Assembly: GCA_965248685.1 (NCBI GenBank)
Contig: CBDFKC010000004.1
Span: 1,054,001 to 1,118,000, forward strand
From: VYFG01 sp965248685
Lineage (GTDB): Bacteria > Pseudomonadota > Gammaproteobacteria > Arenicellales > Poriferihabitantaceae
DNA: 64,000 nucleotides
Direction of reading: 5' to 3'
Positions 16,978 through 25,128 of the stretch are shown here, piece by piece. The translations under genes were made by a program, and so were the position numbers. Below the pieces are notes generated by a model, which worked only from the letters and a program-made list of their open reading frames with translations, did no database searches and was not told the DNA's origin. Every line of letters begins with the position of its first letter. Position 1 is the stretch's first letter.

Positions 16978-17133
16978 ATGATCCGGTTTTGTAGTGCAGA
17001 TGTGACCGCAAGCTGCTATTGTCAGTTGCTGGAACTCACCACAAAAGATTTCCAAAGCTTACTGGAAACTGAAGCAGATATGAAAAACCAGATAGAGGTA
17101 ATCGTGAAACAACACCTAAGCGAGAGCGATTAA
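16978..17133 (+). pseudogene. Remnant of a cyclic-nucleotide-binding domain gene
   Basis: The ~51 codons to the TAA at 17131-17133 read SADVTASCYCQLLELTTKDF followed by a helical acidic end. This matches the last strand and C-helix of CNB domains (R-x-A-x-V-x-A...CxLLxLxxxDF). The rest of such a domain is missing upstream, where tmm ends only 29 bp earlier. So this is either a decayed gene or a very short one. The same domain type occurs in the gene immediately downstream. Confidence 0.5.
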
Positions 17134-17153
17134 ACCGGAGCCACGATTGGTGA

Positions 17154-17678
17154 GTGATACAGTCCAAACTTCCTGCCCCTCCATTCGTCGGAAACATTTT
17201 GACAGAGCCATTAGTCATTCATCCTGCCAGCGGTGCCAGAGTCGTTACCGGTGATACCGATGTGATTTTATTCGGGCAACCTCCAGAGGTACTTAAAGGC
17301 TTGCTGCTTAACGATATATCAAGTTTCAATACACTTGTTCTGACTGATATTAGAGAAAAAGGTGGCGTACTCACCAATAATCTCGAATTTCCGCTTTACT
17401 TTTTCCTATTCATGGCAAATGGCCATGCCGGGGGGCGAAAATTGACTCTGGTGGGGGAGGAGACGGCAATTTCACACACCATTCGCCTTTTGCGCTTTAC
17501 CCTGATGGGACCAGTATCCTCGGAGTTAGAATTCTGGGAAACACAGCCTGAACTCAAAAAGGAATGGCTGCAGGTCGCAGAGGAACTTGCACTTAAAAAT
17601 ACTGCCGGTGAAACCATCGCAGTGGAAAACTTTTTCGACATCCAACCGTTCAAAGACGATATTGTTCGGTTTGCCTGA
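17154..17678 (+). CDS. N-terminal part of a split metallo-beta-lactamase/CNB protein
   Basis: 174 codons starting at GTG. The segment contains GDTDVILFGQPPEVLKGLLL and LVLTDIREKGGVLTNNLEFP, an MBL-associated N-terminal region rather than a complete enzyme. It runs to TGA at 17676-17678, where the +1 frame continues with a protein that makes direct sense as its extension (FKDDIVRF then GLPELTVKHTGLDQYEVS). I therefore read it as the front of one gene broken by a one-base shift between about 17587 and 17678. A true mutation, programmed shift or sequence error cannot be told apart here. Confidence 0.65.
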   Translation: MIQSKLPAPPFVGNILTEPLVIHPASGARVVTGDTDVILFGQPPEVLKGLLLNDISSFNTLVLTDIREKGGVLTNNLEFPLYFFLFMANGHAGGRKLTLVGEETAISHTIRLLRFTLMGPVSSELEFWETQPELKKEWLQVAEELALKNTAGETIAVENFFDIQPFKDDIVRFA

Positions 17679-19374
17679 ACTTACTGTGAAACATACTGGT
17701 CTGGATCAATACGAGGTTTCCAATAGCGACGGAAGTGTTTCCATAAATCTTTCCCACGACGTTGTCCTGGAACCACCTTACCCGGTACAGAAAGACTATG
17801 TACCGGGAGGGCTTGTCAAGATGGGCCTGGAAGTCCTGGGTGGGGCTTCGGGATTTACCCCGAATGAACCCTGTACCGGTCTCGCATTGTGCCACAATGG
17901 GGATTATATACTGATCGACTCAATCCCTTTTCTCGATCAACATCTGGTAGCCAGAGGCATTTCGAAAAACCAGATTTTCGCGGTATTTCTGACCCATTTA
18001 CACGACGATCATTGCACTATGTTTCCATTGATGCTGATGCCACATGTGGTTGAAGTCATCACTACTAAGGAAATATTTTTCATGGCAATGGAAAAGCTGA
18101 GCTGTTCCCTTGGCTGGAGCGTCGAGTCCATACACGAGCATTTCAAACTGATTGAAGTCGAACCGGGTGTTCCCATCAACTATTTTGGATTGTTGATAGA
18201 AGCCCATCTAACAGTTCATAGCATACCTACTATTGGCGCCACCTTTTCAACGTTTCATCAAGGTCAGGCTCGTCAGATTTGCGTTGTTGGCGATAACCAC
18301 AATATGGGAGCAATAGAAGAATTGCGAAAAAATGGGCTGGTGCGCAATGAGACTGTCGAAACACTTCGGCGGTTGTACAAAAATCGCTTCAGCATATTGG
18401 TTGCCGATGGTGGGGCGGGCACCATTCATGGAGATCCCTCAGACGCTTTGCAGTCGGAGTCGGAAAGGGTTGTCTATGTGCACGTCGACACACTGGCTAA
18501 CGAATTTAATACCACCTTCTCTCTTGCGGCGTCCGGTAAACGTTATACCATTATTGAAGGCGATCCTGCTCTGTATAGCGGTCAGGTTAATCACTACCTT
18601 TCTCTGTGGCTTGGTGAACCACTTTCAAACCGTTGGTTGCGGAGCCTGCTCGCTGAATCTGAAATCAGGCGCTATAACAGTGACGATGTTATTGTTGTGC
18701 AAGGCGCCCTCAGTCGTGATTATGTTTATTTACTACTCACCGGATATTGTGAAGTAGTGCGCCACGATGGCAGTAAACTCAGTACTATTGCCAGATTGCA
18801 GGCGGGAGACCCCATCGGTGAAATGGCCAGTATTACCGGTAAAGGTGAGCGCAATGCCAGTGTTGTTTCTCGTACCCCAGTCACGGTAGCGGTATTTTCT
18901 GAACGAATCTTCAACGCTTTTTTCACCGCACAAGGGATGGGTAAAAAACTCCGTAAAAGCTGGCGCCTTAGATCTACGATTCGTTCACTGCCTTGTTTCC
19001 TGGGACTCACATCGACTGTGCACTTAAAGTTGAGCGTCATCGCTTGTCACCTTTCACTCGGCGCAGGTGAAAATTTGAAAATGGGCGATGAAGGATGGTA
19101 TTTGTTGATACGTGGGTCAGTTCGAAATGACGCTCACGATGAAATCAGCTTTGACAAGTCCATTGTTGCGGAGTTTGGGTGGCTACCCCTGGTAGGAACC
19201 AGACAGGAAAGCGTTACGGCAATAGAAGATTCGCATTTTATTTATTTTGAACGCCAACAATTTGAAACCAGCCGTTCCAACATACCACAGCTTAATTACT
19301 ATATAAGAAAATTTCGTATACAGTATTCCACTCAACAAGCAGAATGGCAAATGGGCATCGTCGATCCTTACTAG
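17662..19374 (+). CDS. Metallo-beta-lactamase-fold protein with cyclic-nucleotide-binding domains
   Basis: About 570 residues in the frame following the break. The first ~270 form an MBL-fold hydrolase: LTHLHDDHC is the HxHxDH metal motif, and VVGDNHNMG and VADGGAGTIHGDP are further likely ligands. Behind it is a CNB domain (YLLLTGYCEVVRHDG, AGDPIGEMASITGKGERNASVV) and then a weaker second CNB-like segment. Proteins with this layout are annotated as cyclic-nucleotide-controlled phosphodiesterases. There is no ATG near the beginning (TTG 17662, TTG 17671 or GTG 17686 are possible), which also argues that the true start is in the upstream frame. Confidence 0.75.
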   Translation: MFGLPELTVKHTGLDQYEVSNSDGSVSINLSHDVVLEPPYPVQKDYVPGGLVKMGLEVLGGASGFTPNEPCTGLALCHNGDYILIDSIPFLDQHLVARGISKNQIFAVFLTHLHDDHCTMFPLMLMPHVVEVITTKEIFFMAMEKLSCSLGWSVESIHEHFKLIEVEPGVPINYFGLLIEAHLTVHSIPTIGATFSTFHQGQARQICVVGDNHNMGAIEELRKNGLVRNETVETLRRLYKNRFSILVADGGAGTIHGDPSDALQSESERVVYVHVDTLANEFNTTFSLAASGKRYTIIEGDPALYSGQVNHYLSLWLGEPLSNRWLRSLLAESEIRRYNSDDVIVVQGALSRDYVYLLLTGYCEVVRHDGSKLSTIARLQAGDPIGEMASITGKGERNASVVSRTPVTVAVFSERIFNAFFTAQGMGKKLRKSWRLRSTIRSLPCFLGLTSTVHLKLSVIACHLSLGAGENLKMGDEGWYLLIRGSVRNDAHDEISFDKSIVAEFGWLPLVGTRQESVTAIEDSHFIYFERQQFETSRSNIPQLNYYIRKFRIQYSTQQAEWQMGIVDPY

Positions 19375-19582
19375 TTCATATCAATTCGGTGAACCCTGAT
19401 AGGGCCAATTTTACTTTGAACGGGCGACCATACTCCTATATGAAAACTACGACAGAAGACCCACGGCAAGATCGAGCATTGAGTCAGAATAGGTCAATAT
19501 CACGCCTTGCTTTAAGTATTTCAGGCATACCGCTATCTTTTTTCCGGGTGATCAGTGGCGTTTTTTTGGTCGCAATATCCAA

Positions 19583-20251
19583 CTAGACCAGTGGGGGATT
19601 TTCGTACTTTTTTAATAACAATTGAATATTTTCCTGGGCGCGGCTTTCGTAGTGGGTGAGAAAATATCCGGTGGAGTATAGCGACGGTCGGTCCAGCAAC
19701 TTTTGTAAAAAGTAATTCTGCGACTGAATGAACTGCTCATCCGACATATTATAAAATTCGTGGCGGATATTTCTACTATCCGCCAGAAACTTGTCTGGAG
19801 GTAAGCTGAAACTGCTTAAATCAACGTCTACGGTTAGCTTCTCAAGCTCTGATTGGGGTGGGGTTTTATGTTGGGTCGCCATAATTAAGCCACAAACTTC
19901 CTCAATAATTTGCTCACTGAAGTGACGCCGGGTCTGGTCCTTGAACCAAACCATACTGTTCCTTTCGTTGTTCGCATCCCCCGCGGTGTAAATCGCATCG
20001 TGGAACCAGATAGCAATTTCTACCGAGGGAAAATAGCCGACTTGGGATTCGACTTCATCCAGTTTGGAGAGGCATTGATTGATATGTTCGCCACAGTGAT
20101 AGTAGCGTTTTGAATCGCCATAGTATTCGGCCAAGCCAGCAAACACCGACTCACAGCGTTGGCGTTCGAATTGAATAGAATTTTTTTGCCACAGGTCGGT
20201 AAACCTGGGTAAATCAAGTTCGGTGTTTCTTTGCTGCGTTTTAAGATCCAT
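19583..20251 (-). CDS. HD-superfamily phosphohydrolase-like protein
   Basis: 222 residues. The HD-type metal motif is visible as YYHCGEHI near residue 50 and IAIWFHDAIY near 80, with a third Asp in KLTVDVDLS. The pattern fits the predicted metal-dependent HD phosphohydrolase group (COG4339). The substrate is not known. The gene is convergent with the MBL/CNB protein, the 208 bp between them holding no supportable gene, and has its own upstream region of 279 bp shared with the divergent CRP-like gene. Confidence 0.8.
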   Translation of the reverse strand: MDLKTQQRNTELDLPRFTDLWQKNSIQFERQRCESVFAGLAEYYGDSKRYYHCGEHINQCLSKLDEVESQVGYFPSVEIAIWFHDAIYTAGDANNERNSMVWFKDQTRRHFSEQIIEEVCGLIMATQHKTPPQSELEKLTVDVDLSSFSLPPDKFLADSRNIRHEFYNMSDEQFIQSQNYFLQKLLDRPSLYSTGYFLTHYESRAQENIQLLLKKYENPPLV

Positions 20252-20530
20252 CTAAACGACTAAATTTGAAACGACAATATTTATTGCGAGGTCCATTTAA
20301 AATTATTCCCCAATATTATTTAATGGTAAATCGGCAAGGATTCTAACGGGTAAATCCTCAGCACATTAGCGCCATTTATTAGATTCTAAGCTATCCACAT
20401 AACTTTGTAATCAGGATAATTGATCGTGAGTTTAGAATCAAGAATGACTGGAAGCTCTTGAGCTAACCAAATTGACGGTGAAATCATATAGAATATTGCT
20501 CTTTATGCGACCCTAGATCGAGATACCTTC

Positions 20531-21196
20531 ATGGTAATGGCTGCCCTTCAACGCGAAAGCACTGCCCCGGATTCAAAGTTTTCGGATGAATGGGTAGCTA
20601 GGTTCGAAGAATACGCAACCACTAAGACCTATTCGAAAGGGACATTGATATTTTCTCAAGGCGATGAATCTGACGGAATTTTCATCATTCGACAAGGCAA
20701 GATCAAAGTTTTCATGAGCGATGAAAGTGGCAAGGAAATGCTGATAGCCATTCTGGGACCAGGAGAAATTGTTGGGGAAGTGGCGTCTCTCGATGGCCAG
20801 CCAAGAACTGCTTCTGTATCAGCAACTGTTGATACCAGGGTTTCCCGAATCGGTTTGGCTGAATTCAAGAAGTTTCTTGAGGACAATCCAGATCTTGCTT
20901 TTGAAATAATTCGGATACTGACCTCCCGTATGCGGGACCACGCCACCAGCATTAGCAACCTGGCGTTCAAAAATGTTTACGGCAGAGTTGTCTGGCTGCT
21001 GGAAAAGCATTCGGAACAGAATGACAATGGAACCTTTACGGTTAATCGGAAATTTACCCAACAAGACATTGGTGACATGGTGGGATCTTCGAGGGAAATG
21101 GTGAGTAGGGTGATTTCTGAACTGGTTAAAGGTGAATATATTTCTAACGATCAAAAAATAATTACAATCATGAAGCCGCTTCCCCGTGGATGGTGA
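20531..21196 (+). CDS. CRP/FNR-family transcriptional regulator (first of tandem pair)
   Basis: 221 residues; GTG or the ATG nine bases on are both possible starts. An N-terminal CNB domain (~20-135) has GEVASLDGQPRTASV, retaining the Gly-Glu and Arg-Thr that bind cyclic nucleotide in CRP. No FNR-type cysteine cluster is seen. The C-terminal helix-turn-helix reads FTQQDIGDMVGSSREMVSRV; its R-E-x-x-x-R matches Arg180, Glu181 and Arg185 of E. coli CRP, predicting TGTGA half-sites. Such sites occur at 9068-9106. A paralogue follows after 28 bp. Confidence 0.92.
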   Translation: MVMAALQRESTAPDSKFSDEWVARFEEYATTKTYSKGTLIFSQGDESDGIFIIRQGKIKVFMSDESGKEMLIAILGPGEIVGEVASLDGQPRTASVSATVDTRVSRIGLAEFKKFLEDNPDLAFEIIRILTSRMRDHATSISNLAFKNVYGRVVWLLEKHSEQNDNGTFTVNRKFTQQDIGDMVGSSREMVSRVISELVKGEYISNDQKIITIMKPLPRGW

Positions 21197-21224
21197 TGCG
21201 CAACCCGCCACAAAGAACCAGTAG

Positions 21225-21926
21225 ATGACCGGTCAGAGTAAATCTCCTCTCGACAAGCTAATTGAGTCGTCAACGAGTTGCGGTGGCGAGGCGGCTTATT
21301 TGGAAAATTTTTCTCACCATTGGATCGATAAATCCAAAGAGTATTCGACTGAAAAAGCGTTACCCAAAGGGGCGTTATTATTCTCAGAAGGAGACGACTC
21401 AGACGGTCTCTATATTATCAAGGAGGGCAAGGCCAAAGTTTTTATCAGCGACGAGACCGGGAAAGATATGATGATTGCGATTTTGGGACCGGGGGAGGTT
21501 ATAGGTGAAATTGCCTCCCTGGATGGCCAGGCCCGAACCGCGTCCGTCACCGCCATCGAACCCACCGTTGTACTCAAGATTTCGCAACGAGATATTCGAT
21601 TGTTTCTGTCTGATAATCAGGAATTAGCTTACGAAATTATTCAGATACTGACCAGTAGAATTCGAAGCTACAATGCGAGCGTCAGTAATCTGGCATTTAA
21701 AACGGTGTATGAACGTATCATTGCGATGCTGGAACAAAATTCGGTACCCACTGAGGATGGCACCCGGGTAGTCAATGGCCCGTATACCCATAAAGACTTT
21801 GCCGATATGGTCGGTTCTTCCCGAGAGATGGTTAGCCGGGTTTTTTCCGATTTAGCGAAGGGTGACTATATTTCCACCGACCAACGAATAATTACCATCC
21901 ACAAAAAATTGCCCAAAGGCTGGTAG
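21225..21926 (+). CDS. CRP/FNR-family transcriptional regulator (second of tandem pair)
   Basis: 233 residues, clearly paralogous to the preceding gene along the whole length (GEIASLDGQARTASV in the CNB domain, MVGSSREMVSRV in the recognition helix). The recognition helix is identical in the base-contacting residues, so both proteins should bind the same DNA and may form homo- or heterodimers or compete. The extra N-terminal ~15 residues contain two Cys in different spacing from FNR. They are separated by 28 bp and are probably co-transcribed. Confidence 0.92.
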   Translation: MTGQSKSPLDKLIESSTSCGGEAAYLENFSHHWIDKSKEYSTEKALPKGALLFSEGDDSDGLYIIKEGKAKVFISDETGKDMMIAILGPGEVIGEIASLDGQARTASVTAIEPTVVLKISQRDIRLFLSDNQELAYEIIQILTSRIRSYNASVSNLAFKTVYERIIAMLEQNSVPTEDGTRVVNGPYTHKDFADMVGSSREMVSRVFSDLAKGDYISTDQRIITIHKKLPKGW

Positions 21927-21975
21927 CGTTGCCGCCACAGATTACCAAGTCCTACAGAATTCCTGATTGCAAACT

Positions 21976-22464
21976 ATGGAAATTGTTACTGTAATTGATC
22001 TAGCAGATCGTGTTTTGGATGCTCGACCGCGAACTGAAGTAAAGCGAAACGGAGATACCTATCGGGTTACCTATATCTTGGTGTTTAATCCTGCTGGCGA
22101 AATACTGGTTCAGAAACGTGCCGATTACAAAGACTGGTGCCCGGGGAAACTGGACTTTGCCGCCGGTGGGATTATTCAATATGACGAAAGTTACCAGTTA
22201 TCTGCCGAGCGTGAGTTGTTTGAAGAACTCGGCGTTGCACCGCCGTTAACCCGCCACTTCAAACTGTTTTATGACGACCTTAGTGGGTCGGCAAAAAATA
22301 GAAACTGGGGAATGGTTTATTCCTGCGTCCACCAGGGGCCATTTAAATTGCAGCAAGAAGAGGTTGCCTCAGCTCAGTTTATGTCGGTCGAACAGGCTCT
22401 CGCCCTGGATACAAAAAATGTTACACCCGATACCCGGCAGGTCCTGATCGCTTATCTGTTGTAG
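21976..22464 (+). CDS. NUDIX hydrolase, YfcD-like
   Basis: 162 residues from ATG 21976 (an in-frame TTG lies 9 bp upstream). The complete NUDIX box is present: Gly-x5-Glu-x7-Arg-Glu-Leu-x-Glu-Glu-x-Gly, with AERELFEELGV as its second half at about residue 77. LVQKRADYKDWCPGKLDF before it is typical of the IPP-isomerase/YfcD branch. The substrate, a nucleoside diphosphate derivative, is not known. It follows the CRP pair by 50 bp on the same strand. Confidence 0.87.
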   Translation: MEIVTVIDLADRVLDARPRTEVKRNGDTYRVTYILVFNPAGEILVQKRADYKDWCPGKLDFAAGGIIQYDESYQLSAERELFEELGVAPPLTRHFKLFYDDLSGSAKNRNWGMVYSCVHQGPFKLQQEEVASAQFMSVEQALALDTKNVTPDTRQVLIAYLL

Positions 22465-22526
22465 GAGAGGTATCCAGACCGTTCGGGATTTGTTGCTATA
22501 GGTCGCATCATTGCACGGCCAGGGAG

Positions 22527-22763
22527 TTATTTTTTGTGAGAGCCGTCGCACAATGGTTGCCTGGCCGTGGCTTTACATCCACAAAAAAATACCTTAGCGT
22601 CTTCGTCAGCCTGAAACTTAACTGGGTTGAACTCCGACCCCTTATGCGAGCCATCGCAAAATGGCTGGTTTGCGCTCTTGCCACAGGCGCACCAAAAATA
22701 GGTTTTTCCGTTCTCTACATGAATTTGATAAGGTTTTTCCGAGGCGCGAACAGGCTGGTCCAT
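22527..22763 (-). CDS. CDGSH iron-sulfur domain protein with two motifs
   Basis: 78 residues. Two copies of C-x-C...P-x-CDGSH are visible: WCACGKSANQPFCDGSH (about 24-40) and FCGCKATARQPLCDGSH (about 60-76). Each binds a [2Fe-2S] cluster with three Cys and one His. No membrane anchor is present, so it is a soluble tandem-CDGSH protein as is common in bacteria. The function is probably redox or iron-sulfur handling. It overlaps a meaningless + strand frame, and converges with the NUDIX gene. Confidence 0.93.
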   Translation of the reverse strand: MDQPVRASEKPYQIHVENGKTYFWCACGKSANQPFCDGSHKGSEFNPVKFQADEDAKVFFCGCKATARQPLCDGSHKK

Positions 22764-22846
22764 ATTGAAATTCCGGTGATGTTGGGTTTAAGTCGTAAGT
22801 TAAATTTTACGCAACAGACCAATTTTTATCAAACCGTCAGCCTAGT

Positions 22847-22893
22847 TCAGGTCACTACACTAGTATATTCCCACTCACTCTGGAGTGACCTGA
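22847..22893. promoter_or_regulatory. 10-bp inverted repeat between the CDGSH gene and the phn operon end
   Basis: TCAGGTCACT (22847-22856) and AGTGACCTGA (22884-22893) form a perfect 10-bp stem with a 27-nt loop, just after the SDR stop codon on the minus strand and ahead of the CDGSH start. It may help to end the phn transcript or be an operator for the CDGSH gene; no U-run follows. Confidence 0.45.
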
Positions 22894-22897
22894 CGCG

Positions 22898-23647
22898 CTA
22901 TGGATGAGCGGTGATTCCGCCATCGACAATTAGTTCGGTCCCGGTAATATAACTGGCTTGATCCGATAGTAGAAACATCGCGGCATTGGCCAAATCGGTG
23001 GTACTGCCAAGTCGTCCCAGCGGGATATGGGACGCGACTTGTTGTTGAATTTCCTGTTTGCCTTCCCAGCGCTCTTGCATCGGCGACATGGTCGGTCCGG
23101 GTAGGATGACATTGGACCGAATTTGATCCCCAGCGAATTGTATCGCCAGGGATTTGGATAATCTGATGAGTGCGGCCTTGGAAGCGCCATAGGCGTCCTG
23201 GGGAACCGGGTCGCCACGTAATGCGTCGATAGAAGAGAAATGTACCATGGCGCCAAACTTTTTCCTTTGCATCACTGGAACGACATTTCGCGTGAGTAAA
23301 ACCATGGAGCCCAGGTTAATCCGCATCACCTGATGCCAAACATCCATTTCAATATCCAAAATCGACTTATCGCGGTCGAACCAGAGGACGCCCACGGTAT
23401 TGACCAGATAATCTATTCCACCAAATTGATCGTCCGCCCGCTTCACCAATTGCTTCACCGCGGCTTCATCTGCCAGATCGACCTGATGGTAGATCACTTT
23501 ACCGGATCCGTCCTGGATCTGCGCCGGTCGATTCTTTACATCAGCCAGACAAACATTTACACCCTGACCAATTAATTGATTGGCGATGGCGAGGCCCATT
23601 CCGCCCCCCGCCCCGGCTACCAGCGCACTGGCTCCGGTAAAGTTCAT
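22898..23647 (-). CDS. Short-chain dehydrogenase/reductase in the phn operon
   Basis: 249 residues, classical SDR. The nucleotide-binding motif is GAGGGMG near residue 13, LADVKN follows at the end of strand two, NTVG is the family's NNAG-type segment, and the catalytic Ser and YGASK lie around residues 138-155. The C-terminal GTELIVDGG is typical. It is the third gene of the phnA-phnY-SDR transcript, 17 bp behind phnY. It may oxidise a hydroxyalkylphosphonate to feed the pathway, but the sequence does not tell the substrate. Confidence 0.88.
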   Translation of the reverse strand: MNFTGASALVAGAGGGMGLAIANQLIGQGVNVCLADVKNRPAQIQDGSGKVIYHQVDLADEAAVKQLVKRADDQFGGIDYLVNTVGVLWFDRDKSILDIEMDVWHQVMRINLGSMVLLTRNVVPVMQRKKFGAMVHFSSIDALRGDPVPQDAYGASKAALIRLSKSLAIQFAGDQIRSNVILPGPTMSPMQERWEGKQEIQQQVASHIPLGRLGSTTDLANAAMFLLSDQASYITGTELIVDGGITAHP

Positions 23648-23664
23648 TGATAAATTATGATTGA

Positions 23665-25095
23665 CTACTGCCAGGGCAGTGAGAAGGTTTTAACATTTGT
23701 ATAACTTGCCATGGCTTCAATGACGCCTTCTTTGTATCCCAATCCAGAATCTTTGATTCCACCAAATGGCGACATCTCGATTCGATAACCAGGTACTTCC
23801 CAAATGTTTACCGTGCCAGTTTTCAGTTCGTTGATAAATCGAGTAATGTGATCGAGGCGATTGGTACAAACTCCAGAGGACAATCCAAACGCAGTGGAAT
23901 TGGCCACTTCTATTGCATGATCAATGTCCTTGACTCGAATGATTGGCACTGGAGGGCCAAAGGTTTCTTCAACAACAAGTTCGCAGTCTGCCGGAACATG
24001 ATCCAACACCGTGGGGGAAAATACCGCGCCCTGGCGATCGTTTCCATAGAGTAATTTGGCGCCTTTTTCGATCGCGTCATTTACCCGATTTTGAAACAGT
24101 ATCGCGGATTTTTCGTTAATAACGGTGCCTACATCGGTATCAGGGTCCATCGGATCACCGTATTTTAGTTTGGCTGCTTTTTCCGCGACCAACGCGGCAA
24201 ATTCATCCGCGACGGAATCAATGCAGAGAACCCGTTTAACCGCAGTACAACGTTGCCCGGAGTTCTTGGTGCCTCCGGCGATAGCCATATCCGCGGCTTT
24301 ATCGAGATCGGCGTCATCCATTACGATTAATGGTGAGTTACCCCCCAGCTCCAGAACCGTGCGCCGATATCCCGCGTTGTTGGCGATGTATTTACCAACC
24401 GGAACACTGCCGGTAAACGTAATTAAATCGATATTCGAGTTGGTAATCATTTCATCACCAATATCTTCAGGTAACCCTGTGACAATAGAAAGCATTTCAG
24501 GGGGTAACCCGGCTTCGTACAAAATATCGGTAAGTAAGAGCGCGGTGAGTGGTGTCATTTCCGTTGGCTTTGCTACCATACAATTGTTGGTCGCAATAGA
24601 CGGCGCGATTTTATGAGAAATCATATTCAATGGGTGATTGAATGGCGTGATCGCTGAAATCGCAGTCAAAGGTTCGCGTTGGGTAAAGATCTTCCTTTGT
24701 TTGCCATGGGGTGTCAGGTCGCAGGAAAATATTCGTCCATCGTCGTTTATACACAGCTGCCCAGCCAGGCTGAAAACGTCAAACGCACGGCCGACCTCAT
24801 ACAAGCTGTCTTTTTTACTGAGGCCACTTTCGGCAGTAATAAGATCGGAGATTTCCTGCTTGCGTGAGACCAGAATATCTGCGGTACGGGACAGGATCTG
24901 CTGACGTTCATAGCGGGTCAGTTTTGGCTGGTAGTTAGCAGCGATATCGAAGGCATTGGCGACCTGGGACTGACTTGCCCGGGGCACGGTACCAACCAGT
25001 TCATTGTTGTACGGGTTGAAAACCTCGACGGATGCTCCGGTATCACCATCGACGCTAGCGCCGGCGATCCGCATTTTTTCGTGTCTGACGCTCAT
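23665..25095 (-). CDS. phnY: Phosphonoacetaldehyde dehydrogenase (aldehyde dehydrogenase family)
   Basis: 476 residues, complete aldehyde dehydrogenase. The catalytic Cys is C283 in NSGQRCTAVKR and the general-base Glu lies in VLELGGNSPL. The NAD-binding region SAITPFNHPLNM and GSVPVGKYIANNAG are also present. In this setting, between phnA and the SDR, it most likely oxidises phosphonoacetaldehyde (made by PhnW from 2-aminoethylphosphonate) to phosphonoacetate with NAD+. Start 33 bp after phnA. Other aldehydes are possible by sequence alone. Confidence 0.87.
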   Translation of the reverse strand: MSVRHEKMRIAGASVDGDTGASVEVFNPYNNELVGTVPRASQSQVANAFDIAANYQPKLTRYERQQILSRTADILVSRKQEISDLITAESGLSKKDSLYEVGRAFDVFSLAGQLCINDDGRIFSCDLTPHGKQRKIFTQREPLTAISAITPFNHPLNMISHKIAPSIATNNCMVAKPTEMTPLTALLLTDILYEAGLPPEMLSIVTGLPEDIGDEMITNSNIDLITFTGSVPVGKYIANNAGYRRTVLELGGNSPLIVMDDADLDKAADMAIAGGTKNSGQRCTAVKRVLCIDSVADEFAALVAEKAAKLKYGDPMDPDTDVGTVINEKSAILFQNRVNDAIEKGAKLLYGNDRQGAVFSPTVLDHVPADCELVVEETFGPPVPIIRVKDIDHAIEVANSTAFGLSSGVCTNRLDHITRFINELKTGTVNIWEVPGYRIEMSPFGGIKDSGLGYKEGVIEAMASYTNVKTFSLPWQ

Positions 25096-25128
25096 ATCTG
25101 GATAGAATTCTTATTGAAGTTGATATTG

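Noticed and set aside
19344..19586. 80-codon plus-strand frame behind the MBL/CNB gene
   Set aside because: It begins inside that gene in another frame, has no ribosome site and no domain, and ends inside the HD gene; the 208-bp gap is treated as non-coding.
22536..22907. 123-codon plus-strand frame over the CDGSH gene
   Set aside because: Opposite strand of a clear two-motif CDGSH protein; no domain of its own.
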